Position numbers and translations under genes: made by a program. The notes under the pieces are model-generated. The model was given only the letters and a program-made list of their open reading frames with translations, had not been told where the DNA came from and did not search any database. 64,000 nt of DNA from Protula sp. h YS-2021 (lineage: Eukaryota > Annelida > Polychaeta > Sabellida > Serpulidae), in contig OX457027.1 of assembly GCA_949752745.1 (NCBI GenBank), forward strand, positions 86,869,094-86,933,093, written 5' to 3'. Positions 37,198 to 48,400 of the stretch are shown one piece after another. Each line of letters opens with the position of its first letter. The first letter of the stretch is position 1.

Positions 37198-39740
37198 TGT
37201 TTCTATATTTCCTTGCTGTTGAAGCCTTGTAATGTTCTTTAATACTGGCTTCAACTATATTTTAATTTCCATTTATTATTACCCACTGACTGAGTTTTAT
37301 ATGTTCAAGTAATCAACTGGCGCAATTTCGCACTTACATGTTGAAATCCTATTTGCTATGCGTATTTCGCATGAATATTGTGCATTACAGTTGAAAAATA
37401 ATGATAACTAACAATTTCTACTCAAGAATAAATTATTTTTAATTGATAATTGATAAATTAATTGAAAACGAACTTATTAATGTCTCAATGAAACGCGCCG
37501 TTGTTTTTTCTTTGTTTATAAACATCAGAAGAACCATAAGAGTTTTTCAACAATTCAGTCTACAAACAGATTTATGCATAACAAAATATATGTTAATCTA
37601 GGTTTCGAGTCAAATTGTTATCAGGATCAGGTAGGATTACATTCTTAATTTATGTCATAGAATGTCGTTCTAAAGTTTATTTTTTATCAAGGTATTAACT
37701 GATTATAGGCTTTTATGATTATGCAATTCTTTATTTTTTTCTTTAATGTCAGTAAAATCATAACAGTTGAACAAGGAGAAAACTTTGAAATGTTGATTTA
37801 TCATCAGGTAAAATTTTTAAAATCATATGTATGTGTAGATATCTTGTTTTAAATGCTTGAGAAACAGAGCTATGCTATTTGGTTATTTTTCGTCCAACAA
37901 GTCGTCGTATGTTTCTGTTACAATGATATACATCACACATAAGGAGAGCAAAGCTACGCTGGGACCTCTAAATAAAGACCACCACAGGACCAATAAAAAA
38001 GGGTCTAAATTTAAAGACAGTGATATTTTAGATGCCCGTTGATATTGGGAGTGAATGACAGCGTGCCGCATGCAAGCGGTGTTAAATCGGAACTGGTTTT
38101 AATTTTGAGATGGTGTCATGAACAGGTCGTGCTGTGCATGTATGCTATCGTGTTTAGTGTGCTTCAGTGAGGACAACGAACCTTTCAGACAATGAGATAA
38201 GACAACTGGTCAACTGTGGATGGCTGTTTGATTGCTTTTTAGAAGAAGAAACACTTGAAATACAAGCATTTACAGTAATACAAATTCTCACTTTTTCTCT
38301 ACATTTTTTTGAACAAAGAATTGCTTTTTGACTCCAGTACAAGATTTACAGGATTAAGAGACACTGTGTTTTATCAGCTTAGTTTTAAAATTACATTTAA
38401 ACTTTAAATCTCAAATTTTTTGCCAATGGAGTTGTTAATTTTTATACCATCCGTTTTTTTATCTTACAGGCAGGCATAATTACTGCATGTGGTCTGTTTT
38501 TAAATAAGGATAGCCTTAGCAATAGCGCTTTTTTATTTTCATAAACTGCAACAAATACAGTTTATGTTCCTGTAATAAAAACACAAAACCTTCCAAACTT
38601 TTTCATGATTGATCAAAATACTCCCCTTAGACAAACTTTTTTGCTTGAGATGCCAAAAATAGGTTGAAAATAAATTGAATAAGATACGAAGTATCCCTGT
38701 TCTACTAGCATTTTCATGAGTAACCTCTGAGTAAATGACAATGTCGGACATCATCACGAGACCAAGATAATCTAGTACATGGCCATATGTCCTTTCAAAT
38801 ACATTTGCTTGATAATACTCTTTTATATTTAACCTTGTCATTTGTTTGAAATCATGTGTGTTTCATAGCGAAATCTGTGGCATGATTTGCATAACTGGTC
38901 GAATAACTGGTCCGCAATGTACTCCCTTTGGAGTGACTGAAGTTTGTGTTACTTGCAGCGAAGAAGTTAAAGGAGCGATGTAGCAGATTACTGGGTATTT
39001 GTAGCGATATGAGAAAATCAGACTAGCAATAAAGTATTTGTTAAGGAACCAGGATATACATTACGTATATTTTAACTTGATTCGGTGGAACCCTTATTTA
39101 AAATATAAAGTGTGTACAAAAATTTGAATATTTTACCGACAATTGCTTTGAATTTGTGACAACGCTACAACAATAATATTCATAAAAATTATGTGGTTTA
39201 ATGCCTAAAAACGTTTGAGAGCGAAAACTCAAATATACAAGTATAATGTTGATTGGGGTTTTTCAACACTTCGAGGTTTAGTTAAATATCCGCATATTTT
39301 GTGCAATCCTGTGAAAGATTCTGTGAAAAGGCAATTTCTACACAAGAGTAGGACATCAAAGCTAACATAGCAAATATTTTTGAGTCTAGAGCGACGTGTC
39401 ACTATTTAAAACACTATTTTTATCGATTCCGAATCACGTTGTATTTTATACTTAGTGCTCTGAAATTTGTTATTTGTAGCTATCAGGTTACCAATATAAA
39501 TGTTATGTGTGTATAACACGTGTCACAAACTGTAACTATGTGATAAGGGACGACTTTGTTACTGTACTTCAATGTATTCAATGTTATCCTGACAAAACAT
39601 TCGATACAGACTTTTTATTCCACTCTTGTTCTTCTTCATTGTTAATCAATATATTAGTAGTCTGTTGTGTGAAACAAATAAATGCCTTCTATTTTAAGTA
39701 AATTCAAGGGACTTAATTGATATTTCTTACAGAAGCAAGA
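37198..39740. other. Intergenic, upstream of OATP gene 1; nothing recognised
   Basis: AT-rich. Should contain the promoter of OATP gene 1 if transcription starts close to exon 1, but I see no convincing TATA, CpG cluster or other signal. Confidence 0.4.
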
Positions 39741-39749
39741 TCTATAGCA

Positions 39750-42010
39750 GTCATTGAAAGTATTGCGTATGTAGGCTGTTGAGTTGAAAATCCCGTCTTC
39801 TCCAAATTTTTTACCCTGAATGTCTTGAAATCTAGAATGTGGTAACGAACACGAGTACCTACCAAGCTATTACTTTTTTGGCGCTTTGCGGAAATACTGG
39901 CCAAAATTTTTTTAAACGTTTCTCTTCCTAGGGTTTACATGGGAATGTTCATAAAAATTTGATGGGGGGTATAGTGCAGAAGTATCCAACGGGCTGTTCT
40001 TTTTTGGTGATTCTCCTAAAGTTGGTAGATAATTGGCGAAATTGACAAAAAACGATTTTTTTCGTGAATCTAAACTACCTTTTATGTGATTTTGGTAAAA
40101 AAAAACAAACAGGTTTCAATAAAATGTTAAGAAACTCAGAAAAAATAGTCTTATTGTCTTGAAATTTTAAGGAAAGGTAGCAGGTGTTACCACCTACCCA
40201 ATTGTTACATTTTTGGTGATTGGCCCAAAATTTGTGGAAATATTGGCAAAACAATGTCAGTAAAATCGTAACTAACATCAGAGAAATAGCCTTACTGTCT
40301 TGAAATTTTGGTTAAAGATAGTGGTCTTCGGTACTTACGTGATATCGCTTTTTTCGCAGTTCGAAAAAAATGGCAGAAATATTGGCAAAAAAGTCTTACT
40401 AAAATTTTTACTAACGCTGGGGATATTATCTTACCTTCTTAAAATTTTAAATGAGAGAAGCGGAAATTAGTGCCTATCAGGCTTTTTTGAAAATTCACCA
40501 AAAAATTATAGAAAACGCAACTGGCTCTTTTTATATAGGCCTTAATCTCTTGAAATTTTAAATAAAGTTCGCCAGCATTGAAACCCATCTGAGTATTTTT
40601 TCGTTTTTGTTTTGTGATTCGCCTAGAACTGTCGGCAACCAAGTTTCCTTTCCTCCTAGGATTTAAATGGAAGCGACTTTGAAATTTTGATGTAAGGTAG
40701 TGGTATATGTGTCTCCCTGGCTATTTTATTATTATTATTTATTTATTTATTTATTTGGTGATTTGGAAAAAAAATGACGGAAATATGAATAAAAACCCAT
40801 TCTTTTTGTAAAATCTTAACTTTAAGCAAAGCTAGTAAGCCTGACCACCTTCCTGGCTATTGCTTAACATTTATTCACTAAAAGCAAACGACAAAATATT
40901 TTTAGTTAATCTTAACCTGTGCAGAAACATAGTTTTGGATGAGAAAACGGTCATAAGTACTTAACTTGCCATAACTGTTTATTTTTCGTGATTAAAAAAA
41001 AAATGATTGAAATATTTTTCAAAAACCAATTTCTTAACAAATGCTAGGGATATAATCTTACTGACGGAACATTCTGAGAAATGATAGGAGACACTGGTGC
41101 TTATCAAGCTAGTATTTAGTAGATACTGGCAAAAAATCATGTTCTTTCTGAAATCTTAAGTCACGCCAGTTATATGGCCTTACTCTGTTGAAATTTTGAT
41201 TACAGGTAGCGACCATTAGTGTCAATCTGACTATAATATATTTTTGATTCGCCAGAAATTGGCGGTAGAGTAGGAGACTTTTTAACACTTGACTTGGTCA
41301 AGGCTTATATGAATTTGTGCCTGCAGCCGTTGCTGCTTTTTTTCTTGACATTGAAAATTCATTTTCTTGTCTCAGCTTCTTCTCTGACACTACAGGGCCT
41401 AGGACAACAAAACTTTTTACTTATGTAGAACTTGATCTGAGGGTGTGCATCCCGCCTTTTCTCTATTTCGTTTGCATGCTTAAAAGGCCATGCAAAAACA
41501 GCTGATCTTAGAATAAATAACAAGTGTTAAACACAGCGCATTTAAAAGCAAACTAACGGTTGAGCAAAACAGCACAGTTTATGGGCGTTACGCAAGCTCT
41601 GCCTGCAAAGTACTAGTCCTTTCAATCAATAAAGCCGTTGAGCCAACATAACCAAGCAGATGTACACGGTTTATAAACGAAATTGAAGCTGTGATGTTTG
41701 CTAATCTATCAATGGCATGACCATTTCATTAGAAAGAAAACTTATCCAAATAATATTTTGAGAACGGGAGGGAAGGGGCGTGTCCGGGTGGTTTACGAGG
41801 GAGGGGTGGGCTTTAGAGTCATTTAGGAGCGCATGTCAAAATGAGTTTTGCTTTTTAACTTATAATGTTTGTCAAGTGTTGAAGATTTCGCCAAGAAAAA
41901 AGTCTTACTGTCTTGAAATGTCGGATAAAGGTAGCAGACTTCACTACATGCCTGGATTTTGCGTTTGTTTAACGATCCGCTTAAACTTGGTCTAAACCAA
42001 ATTTTCTTAA
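39750..42010 (-). repeat. ~110-145-bp tandem repeat, family A, long array (reverse orientation)
   Basis: Many diverged units recognisable by 'CTGTCTTGAAATTTT', 'GGTAG…', 'TTACTTTTTTGGCG', 'GGAAATATTGGCAAAA' and 'TCTTACTAAAAT'. The plainest units begin near 40,159, 40,300, 40,438 and 40,550. A further unit lies at 41,870-41,995 after a gap. Reverse complement of the repeat at 3,440-4,060. A short (ATTT)n tract is at about 40,728-40,756. Confidence 0.75.
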
Positions 42011-42425
42011 AGGTTTGGTCGACTGTTAGTGGGTGGGGAAGGGTATAAGGGATATGTGTAAAAGAATTTTTATTAAAATCAAAATCTACGCCCGAGGAGG
42101 CGTTACGGTCATAAAAATGTAGTGTAATCTCCAAAATCGCCAAAATAAAACCCTTTTGTGGATGTGCCTCAATGTAAGACAATAAAAGTTAAATACAATT
42201 AAGTCCTCAGAAAACAGAGACAGATATTGAATTGTTTACGTGGCTTTGTCTAGTAAACAATCTGATATCTGCTACTGTTGCCCTTTTTTGTATTTTAGCC
42301 TTGACAGAAAATCACACTTTAATGTAACTGTGTTTGTACTGAATGAGTAGTGTACGCTGTAAAAGAAATGTCAGGTTGAATACTGTTTTCTTACTGGGAA
42401 TGGCCAATCAATTATTGGCTGATCA

Positions 42426-42599
42426 GGCATACGCCGTGTTATCTATTTACGCAGTGAGAGCTCGCGCAAAGCTAAGCAACTGTGTGCTCTGTGATAAATG
42501 CTCCACATTTACTTGCAAAGAATACACTCTTTTCACATGCCGTTTTAACAAAGCTTTGTGCGAGCTCTCACTGCGTAAATAGATAACACGGCGTATACC
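42426..42599. repeat. 174-bp hairpin: 47-bp inverted arms, 2 mismatches
   Basis: Arm 42,426-42,472 (GGCATACGCCGTGTTATC…) pairs with 42,553-42,599 with 45 of 47 matches across an 80-bp loop. Could be a foldback element or a hairpin-RNA source; see findings. Confidence 0.85.
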
Positions 42600-44470
42600 T
42601 GCTGAGTCAACAAAACCTTAAGCCAACAAAAACCAAACACTACTCGGCTTATGAGACATTCAAGCTGTGTTGTTTGCAATATATTATTCAAGAAATAACC
42701 CATGAAGGAAGTATTTTTGCGTTTTAATTTTTGTCAAGTGTTTAACATTTCGCTAGCGAAATAAGGTTCTAGTTTCAGTCATGGAGCGATGTTGGAATAA
42801 ACATAAGCAAACACGTCGAGAGTTTCTTGTCCGTTCTTCGCCGCTACAGGAAAGTGAGTGGTGTGAAAGTCCATGGGTATTTTTGTACAAAAACATGTTT
42901 TGTTCTTAATCTCACTAATTGTTCTTTTTTATCTTTTTTTATTTTTGCAGTCAGAAAACACTTGCTCGTGTGCAGATGTTTCGATATGCTACACAATACA
43001 CTATGTAAAGCTACTAATGTTTTCACGTTTTCGAAAAAGTAGCATGAATTAATATTTTGACGCATTGTGTCAAACTATAATGAGAGATTAAGGAATAATG
43101 GAAACATGAGGAAGGGAACGTCCTTTCTTTCTTCTTTATGAGCGAATCACTTGGTATTTTCAGAAAATACTTCCTATAGTTAGATTTAAAAACAAGTAAA
43201 GAAAATGTTAATTTTCAACGCATTGTCGTTGTACTCACTAATATCTAATGTGTAAAAGTACGACCTAAGTGATTCGGAAACTTGACAAATGGTGCCAAGC
43301 ATCGTGATATTCAACGCTGTCCGGATTAGTCAGGTCTCATTCGGTGTACGGTCTATCGTTAATTTTCGAAGCAGTTTGAAACTGAGATCAGTCCTTATCT
43401 GAGGTCTTGTCTGCGTTCTTTCCCATATCCTGTATACTTTCTATACAACATGGTCTACGGTCTTGACTTCAGTCCTGACTACGGTCTTGGCTGCAGTCCT
43501 GACTACGGTCTTGGCTGCAGTCATGTATGCAGCATAGTCTGTGTCTTGCCTTCAATCTTAAATCATGGGTGGCCGCTTGCCCGAGCCACCACGTCGCTGG
43601 TACGCCGACTCTGCACAGAGCATTCCTCAAACAGTCCGCGACTTCGAAAACCGACATACTGTTGACTATTTGCGTGGAACTGCCCACAACATCAGGTTTT
43701 AAATGGCAGAAAAAAACTTTCGTTCCAGACAGAAGAATTTTGCATTTTTGATTTTAAAGTATTTAAAAAATAAAGACTTTGGCATTCAAAGTAAAATAAA
43801 AATAAAAATTAAGTGGGGGGGGGGGGGAATAGTCCTCGGGGGATATTGTTCTACGAGGGGAATTGCTCGGGGGGGGGGGAATTGTCGGGGGGCGGGGAGT
43901 GTCCGGGGGAATTGTCCTAGACTCCTTGTTACAAACATTTCCAGGTACTTTCTTGTCATACAGTTTTATCGTGTGTTACACAATCTGTTCTTGTTAAAAT
44001 TGTGTCTCGAAGTCTGGAAAAGCAATTTAAAAGACCGCTAGGTTCTTGAATGAAAAGTTGCAATAAAAATAATAATTGCAATGAACAACCCAAACACCAA
44101 TTCAACAAGAAATAAACACGTTGGTGACTAACGTTGATGCGATTCTGTGTATTTTTGAAAGAACTTATCGTGCCGTTCCTTTTATTCACTTGTCGCTATG
44201 GTCAAAATTCTCGCTTTTTTGTCACGTGTTCATTGAGATTTTTGCAGCGTTTTTATCAAATAGTACTTAGAAATGTTTTCATGCAAATAAAACATAGTTA
44301 GCTTCAATGGATTTAAATCTCTACAACCAGTAAAGACAGTGCTTAAGAAGGTGTTCTGTACGCATTAAACAACAGATAGCATTTCTGGATAGAAAGGTTG
44401 TCTACTTTTGCGGAGCAGAATCGGCTAAATATTCGCGCGCAGCTGAGGCTATCGTAGTCCTGCGCGGACT
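42600..44470. other. Intergenic; short repeats and G-rich block
   Basis: No gene supported. A 24-bp unit (CTGACTACGGTCTTGGCTGCAGTC) repeats about 2.5 times at 43,450-43,525. A G-run block lies at 43,810-43,915. Confidence 0.45.
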
Positions 44471-44474
44471 AGTC

Positions 44475-45060
44475 ATTACGTAGACATGCCTCTGCAGACG
44501 TAGACATACATCGGACAGACGTAGACATACCTCCGCAGGCGCAGACATACATCCGCAGACAAAGACACACATCCGTAGACGCAGATATGCATCTGCAGAC
44601 GTAGACATACATCGGGCAGACGCAGACATACACCCGCAGTCGTCGACATACATCCGCAGACAAAACACACATCCGTAGACGTAGACATACATCCGCACAC
44701 GTAGACATCCATCGGGCAGACGTAGACATACATCGGGCAGACGTAAACATATATGCGCAGGCGCAGACATACATCCGCAGACAAAGACACACATCCGTAG
44801 ACGTAGACATGCATCCACGCACGTAGACATACATCGGGCAGACGCAGACACACACCCGCAGACGTCGACATACATCGGACAGACGTAGACATACATGCGC
44901 AGATGTAGACATACATCCGCAGGCGTCGACATACATCTGCAGGCGCAGACACACACCCGTAGACATAGACATACATCCACAGACTTGGACATACATCCGC
45001 AGGCGTCGACATACACCCGCAGACATAGACACACATTCACAGACATAGACTACATCAACA
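44475..45060 (-). repeat. 20-21-bp satellite, about 29 copies
   Basis: Tandem units such as CGTAGACATACATCGGGCAGA and CGCAGACATACATCCGCAGA, with a partial higher-order pattern that includes CAAAGACACACATCCGTAGA. It ends about 75 bp from the stop of OATP gene 2. All three minus frames are open for about 190 codons because the unit lacks stops; none is a real gene. Confidence 0.92.
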
Positions 45061-45135
45061 GACAACATAACATATTGTGAGATCAGAATAATTGCCTATC
45101 ACTAGTAATTTATAAATATGTGTCCGCAAATACAT

Positions 45136-45434
45136 TCATACGCCTGATACTTTTTCAAGCAAAATTTCTTTATCTGTTACTGGTGCTTTTATAAAAGTGG
45201 ATTCGATCTCGGCAGTTTTATTCTGCTGTACAATCATTTTCTTAACTGCCCATAAAAGTCCAAACGCGAAGGGCGCTGATAGTATTTGAAAAAGTAATGA
45301 GAATCCGAATATCTTGTACCGGAAGCGGTTTGTGTCGTAGAATAAACAAGCACCGCGCCGATCACACGTGTATTTCCACAGCACACACGTGGAATCTACG
45401 AGTGAACCGAAGAAAATAGGCCCCGGTATGAAAC
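45136..45434 (-). CDS. OATP gene 2, exon 8 (299 bp)
   Basis: Acceptor TTTTATAG, stop TGA at 45,136-45,138. Encodes '[19 protein letters not shown]', the last span and a charged tail. Same length as in gene 1. Confidence 0.93.
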
Positions 45435-48400
45435 CTATAAAAAGATATTCACAAAATAAATTGTAAGACAAGTGAGAACTAAAAACTTTAATTGGCGCTC
45501 GATCAATATTTGAAAGGAGACGCACAGGGATTTTACGGACATTAAAACAGAGGAGTAAATGTAGTTATTTTCCTGCGTACAAGGGAAATTTTTCATCTTG
45601 TACCTCTGAATTTATTTTACTCAGATGTTTGTTTTTAAAGTACTTATCGTATGCAAAAATATTCCCCCTAAAATTTTGAGCAATGAATTTCCTTACCCAA
45701 CAGGTTTACCATGAATGACGTAATACCCAAAGCAAAAGAGCCTTCGTCATCACCGACGATCCTGTAAGGCCAAATAAGGAAAGTATCAGAAAGTCCTAAA
45801 TTTCAGTTTATTTTATTCAATTCAATTAATTTAAGTAGTAGTAATTATATAGTTGAAAAAATATCACAAAAGATCAGAAAACCTGAAGCTGAAGGATCGA
45901 TTTTTTTTTCTATTTTTTTGGATTTTTCAATGAAATATAAATTAAAATGTGTGAAGAAAGTACAGTGTGGTTACAGTATTATTAGAGTATTTAACAGTAC
46001 TCTTACCTGAACTGGACGACGGTACCGGGAACCCTGGCCAAGGAACTGAGAAAGGACATAAAAAACATGGTGACAACGAATGCATAAAACTGCGCGGTGC
46101 ATGAACCCTCGCAAGCTCCTGATTGCCCAGTTCCTTCGGCGCATGCGCAGTTCTCGTAGAACAGTGTCTGCAAAAATGTCAGCATGGCGATAAAAATGTG
46201 GTCTGTTGTTTTTTCTTTCATATGTTTAAGAAACGAATACAGGATTTTTGTTGTCACAGTAAGAAATAAGAAAACAGCAAAGAAATGATGACTACATACT
46301 AAAAAATTACGTAATGGGCCCTTGTCTGAAAAATAGGCCAAACTTGTTGGCAAAGGCGTCATCTGCAAAGGAGCTAGAATACGAGCTTAGGCAGGACACA
46401 GTGCGTACGCTAAACTTAATCCATGTTATCCAAAGTTCTGATGTCAAGAACAAGCCGAATGAAAAGTTGTTACTAACTCCGTTGATGTTAGAGGCAGAGG
46501 AGCATCCGGCGTAGCAGGGGGAGTAGTGGGTGAGTCCATCGGCGGCACACACGGGGTGGTAGGTGTTCTTCGATAGCTCACACGAACAGTTCGCATTGCA
46601 AGCTTGATCTACAGAAATACTACAAATAAAGAAGCATGAGTTTCAGGATTTGTTTTGTTTTTGTTTGTTTGTTTTTTTTTCTTTTTGCGACAACTGCATG
46701 ACGCTCAGTGCCCCACCTTCTCGCTCTGTGGTAAAATTATGTAGGAGGATAGAGGGAAGGGGCGAGGCAGGGTATGGCGCAGTATCCAATGCATACCTGA
46801 CACCCCTTTTAAGTTTTAGACTTCCATACATTGCTGGATTGCACAGACGATGAATTTGCTTTAAAAAATGAGCATACCACGCACTTGTCTTCACGTTTCC
46901 AGACATGTTATTTATTTATTTATTTATTTTTGACTGTTCAACTCTTCAAAATGCGACATTAACAGGGAACTATGACTCCACCTGGTGTGATCTGCATTCC
47001 AGTCCCCCGCCATGTTTATTTGTGGACAAGTGATAAACATGGCGGTCGCAATGCCCAGTGACGTAATCAGTAGTGAAAAGATGACCATTTTCGTGCTGTC
47101 GGCCACGTCGAACCTAAAACGCGTCATAATGGCTCCTCCTATAAACCCGCCCAGCACTCCGGACAACCCCGGAAAGGCTGAAAAATCAAAACACCTCATT
47201 TAGTTCGTATCTTAGCGTTTTCTTTTATTCTTGAGTAGGGTAGGTGGAGCTCAATTCACAACCATCCTCAACTGAGCAAATCCTAGCTTCGCAGGCTTGC
47301 TTTTGGGTGTTGGGGAAGAGATGCTCTTTAGTCTTCAATGTCCCCTTACCTGTGCCAATATGGCGCTAGAGGATGGGATGTGGTAAAGGGAAAGAGCCCG
47401 GGGGCGTACTTCGTATCATATGTGTTACCATGAGTGTCCAAAAATGCAGAGGAAATGGGTCACTTTCAGGCCAGACGTGGTCCGTTTAGAGTGCCAATTT
47501 CGTTTAAAGGGGGTGGGGGTGATTTTCATTCAGTACAAAAGGGGGGTCTTTATGAAATGCACTCCGCGTTTAGTTAAAAAAGGGAACTTATTTTAAACTT
47601 CGCATTTAGGGGTAGTTTCAAAAAGTCATGGACACGCCTGGTAACCAGATCATATGTGAGTGCCATCCTCCCCCCCCCCCCCCCAAGGGAATAATAATCA
47701 CCTCTCATATTCACCTTACCTGTGCCAATGTTGGCTTTGAAGGCTGGCATGTGGAAATGAATCTCGAAGTATCGCGGCATGTTGATGTATACTCCGGCGA
47801 TGACGTAAACACTGAGGATTCCCGTGATAAGCAGAAACACGAACGCTTTGTTCGTGAACAGATCTTTCAAAGCTTTGGGAAATTCTGTTTGAAAAAAAAT
47901 AATCGTCAGTTTCGGATTTTGCATGTGTAAATATATTTAAGGTCATGCAGTTAATGCAAGGGGTGTTACGGTTCGCACCGTAACCGAAAACCGACCACGG
48001 TTTTTCGGTCCGGTTCGGTTAAGAAACCGAAAGAGAAAAGCCGCGGCATTTTTTTTTTGGCAGTTTAATTTTTTCACTGATAGTGGACAGCTATAAAATA
48101 AGGTACCGCTTCGCGCTCAGCTGTAAAACCTCAGCATGCTGACATGTTGCTCTTTTTAAAGAAGAATATTTAAATATGTCACGTAATCACTTGACAGTTC
48201 AATGTGAACTGTTCCTTTAGCAGCAGTAACTTTATGTTTCCTAAGTATAACTCAAGATTTCAAGCTTCTTATAATATGTGTAAAGGCGTTTTCTTTATGG
48301 CTTTATAATTTAGAAACTGTGCAAATGTCCTTAAATAAGAACAAAACTGTGATGACTGCTATGTGATATACTTGAACTTCAGTTAGGATAAAACTGTAAT

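Noticed and set aside
36426..37254. Starting OATP gene 1 at 37,254
   Set aside because: That codon is TTG. The first ATG in frame is at 37,197 and gives a normal N-terminus.
44402..45068. Three long overlapping Cys/Val/Met-rich open frames on the minus strand
   Set aside because: All three frames are open because the 20-21-bp satellite unit lacks stop codons; no start context, splice sites or family resemblance.
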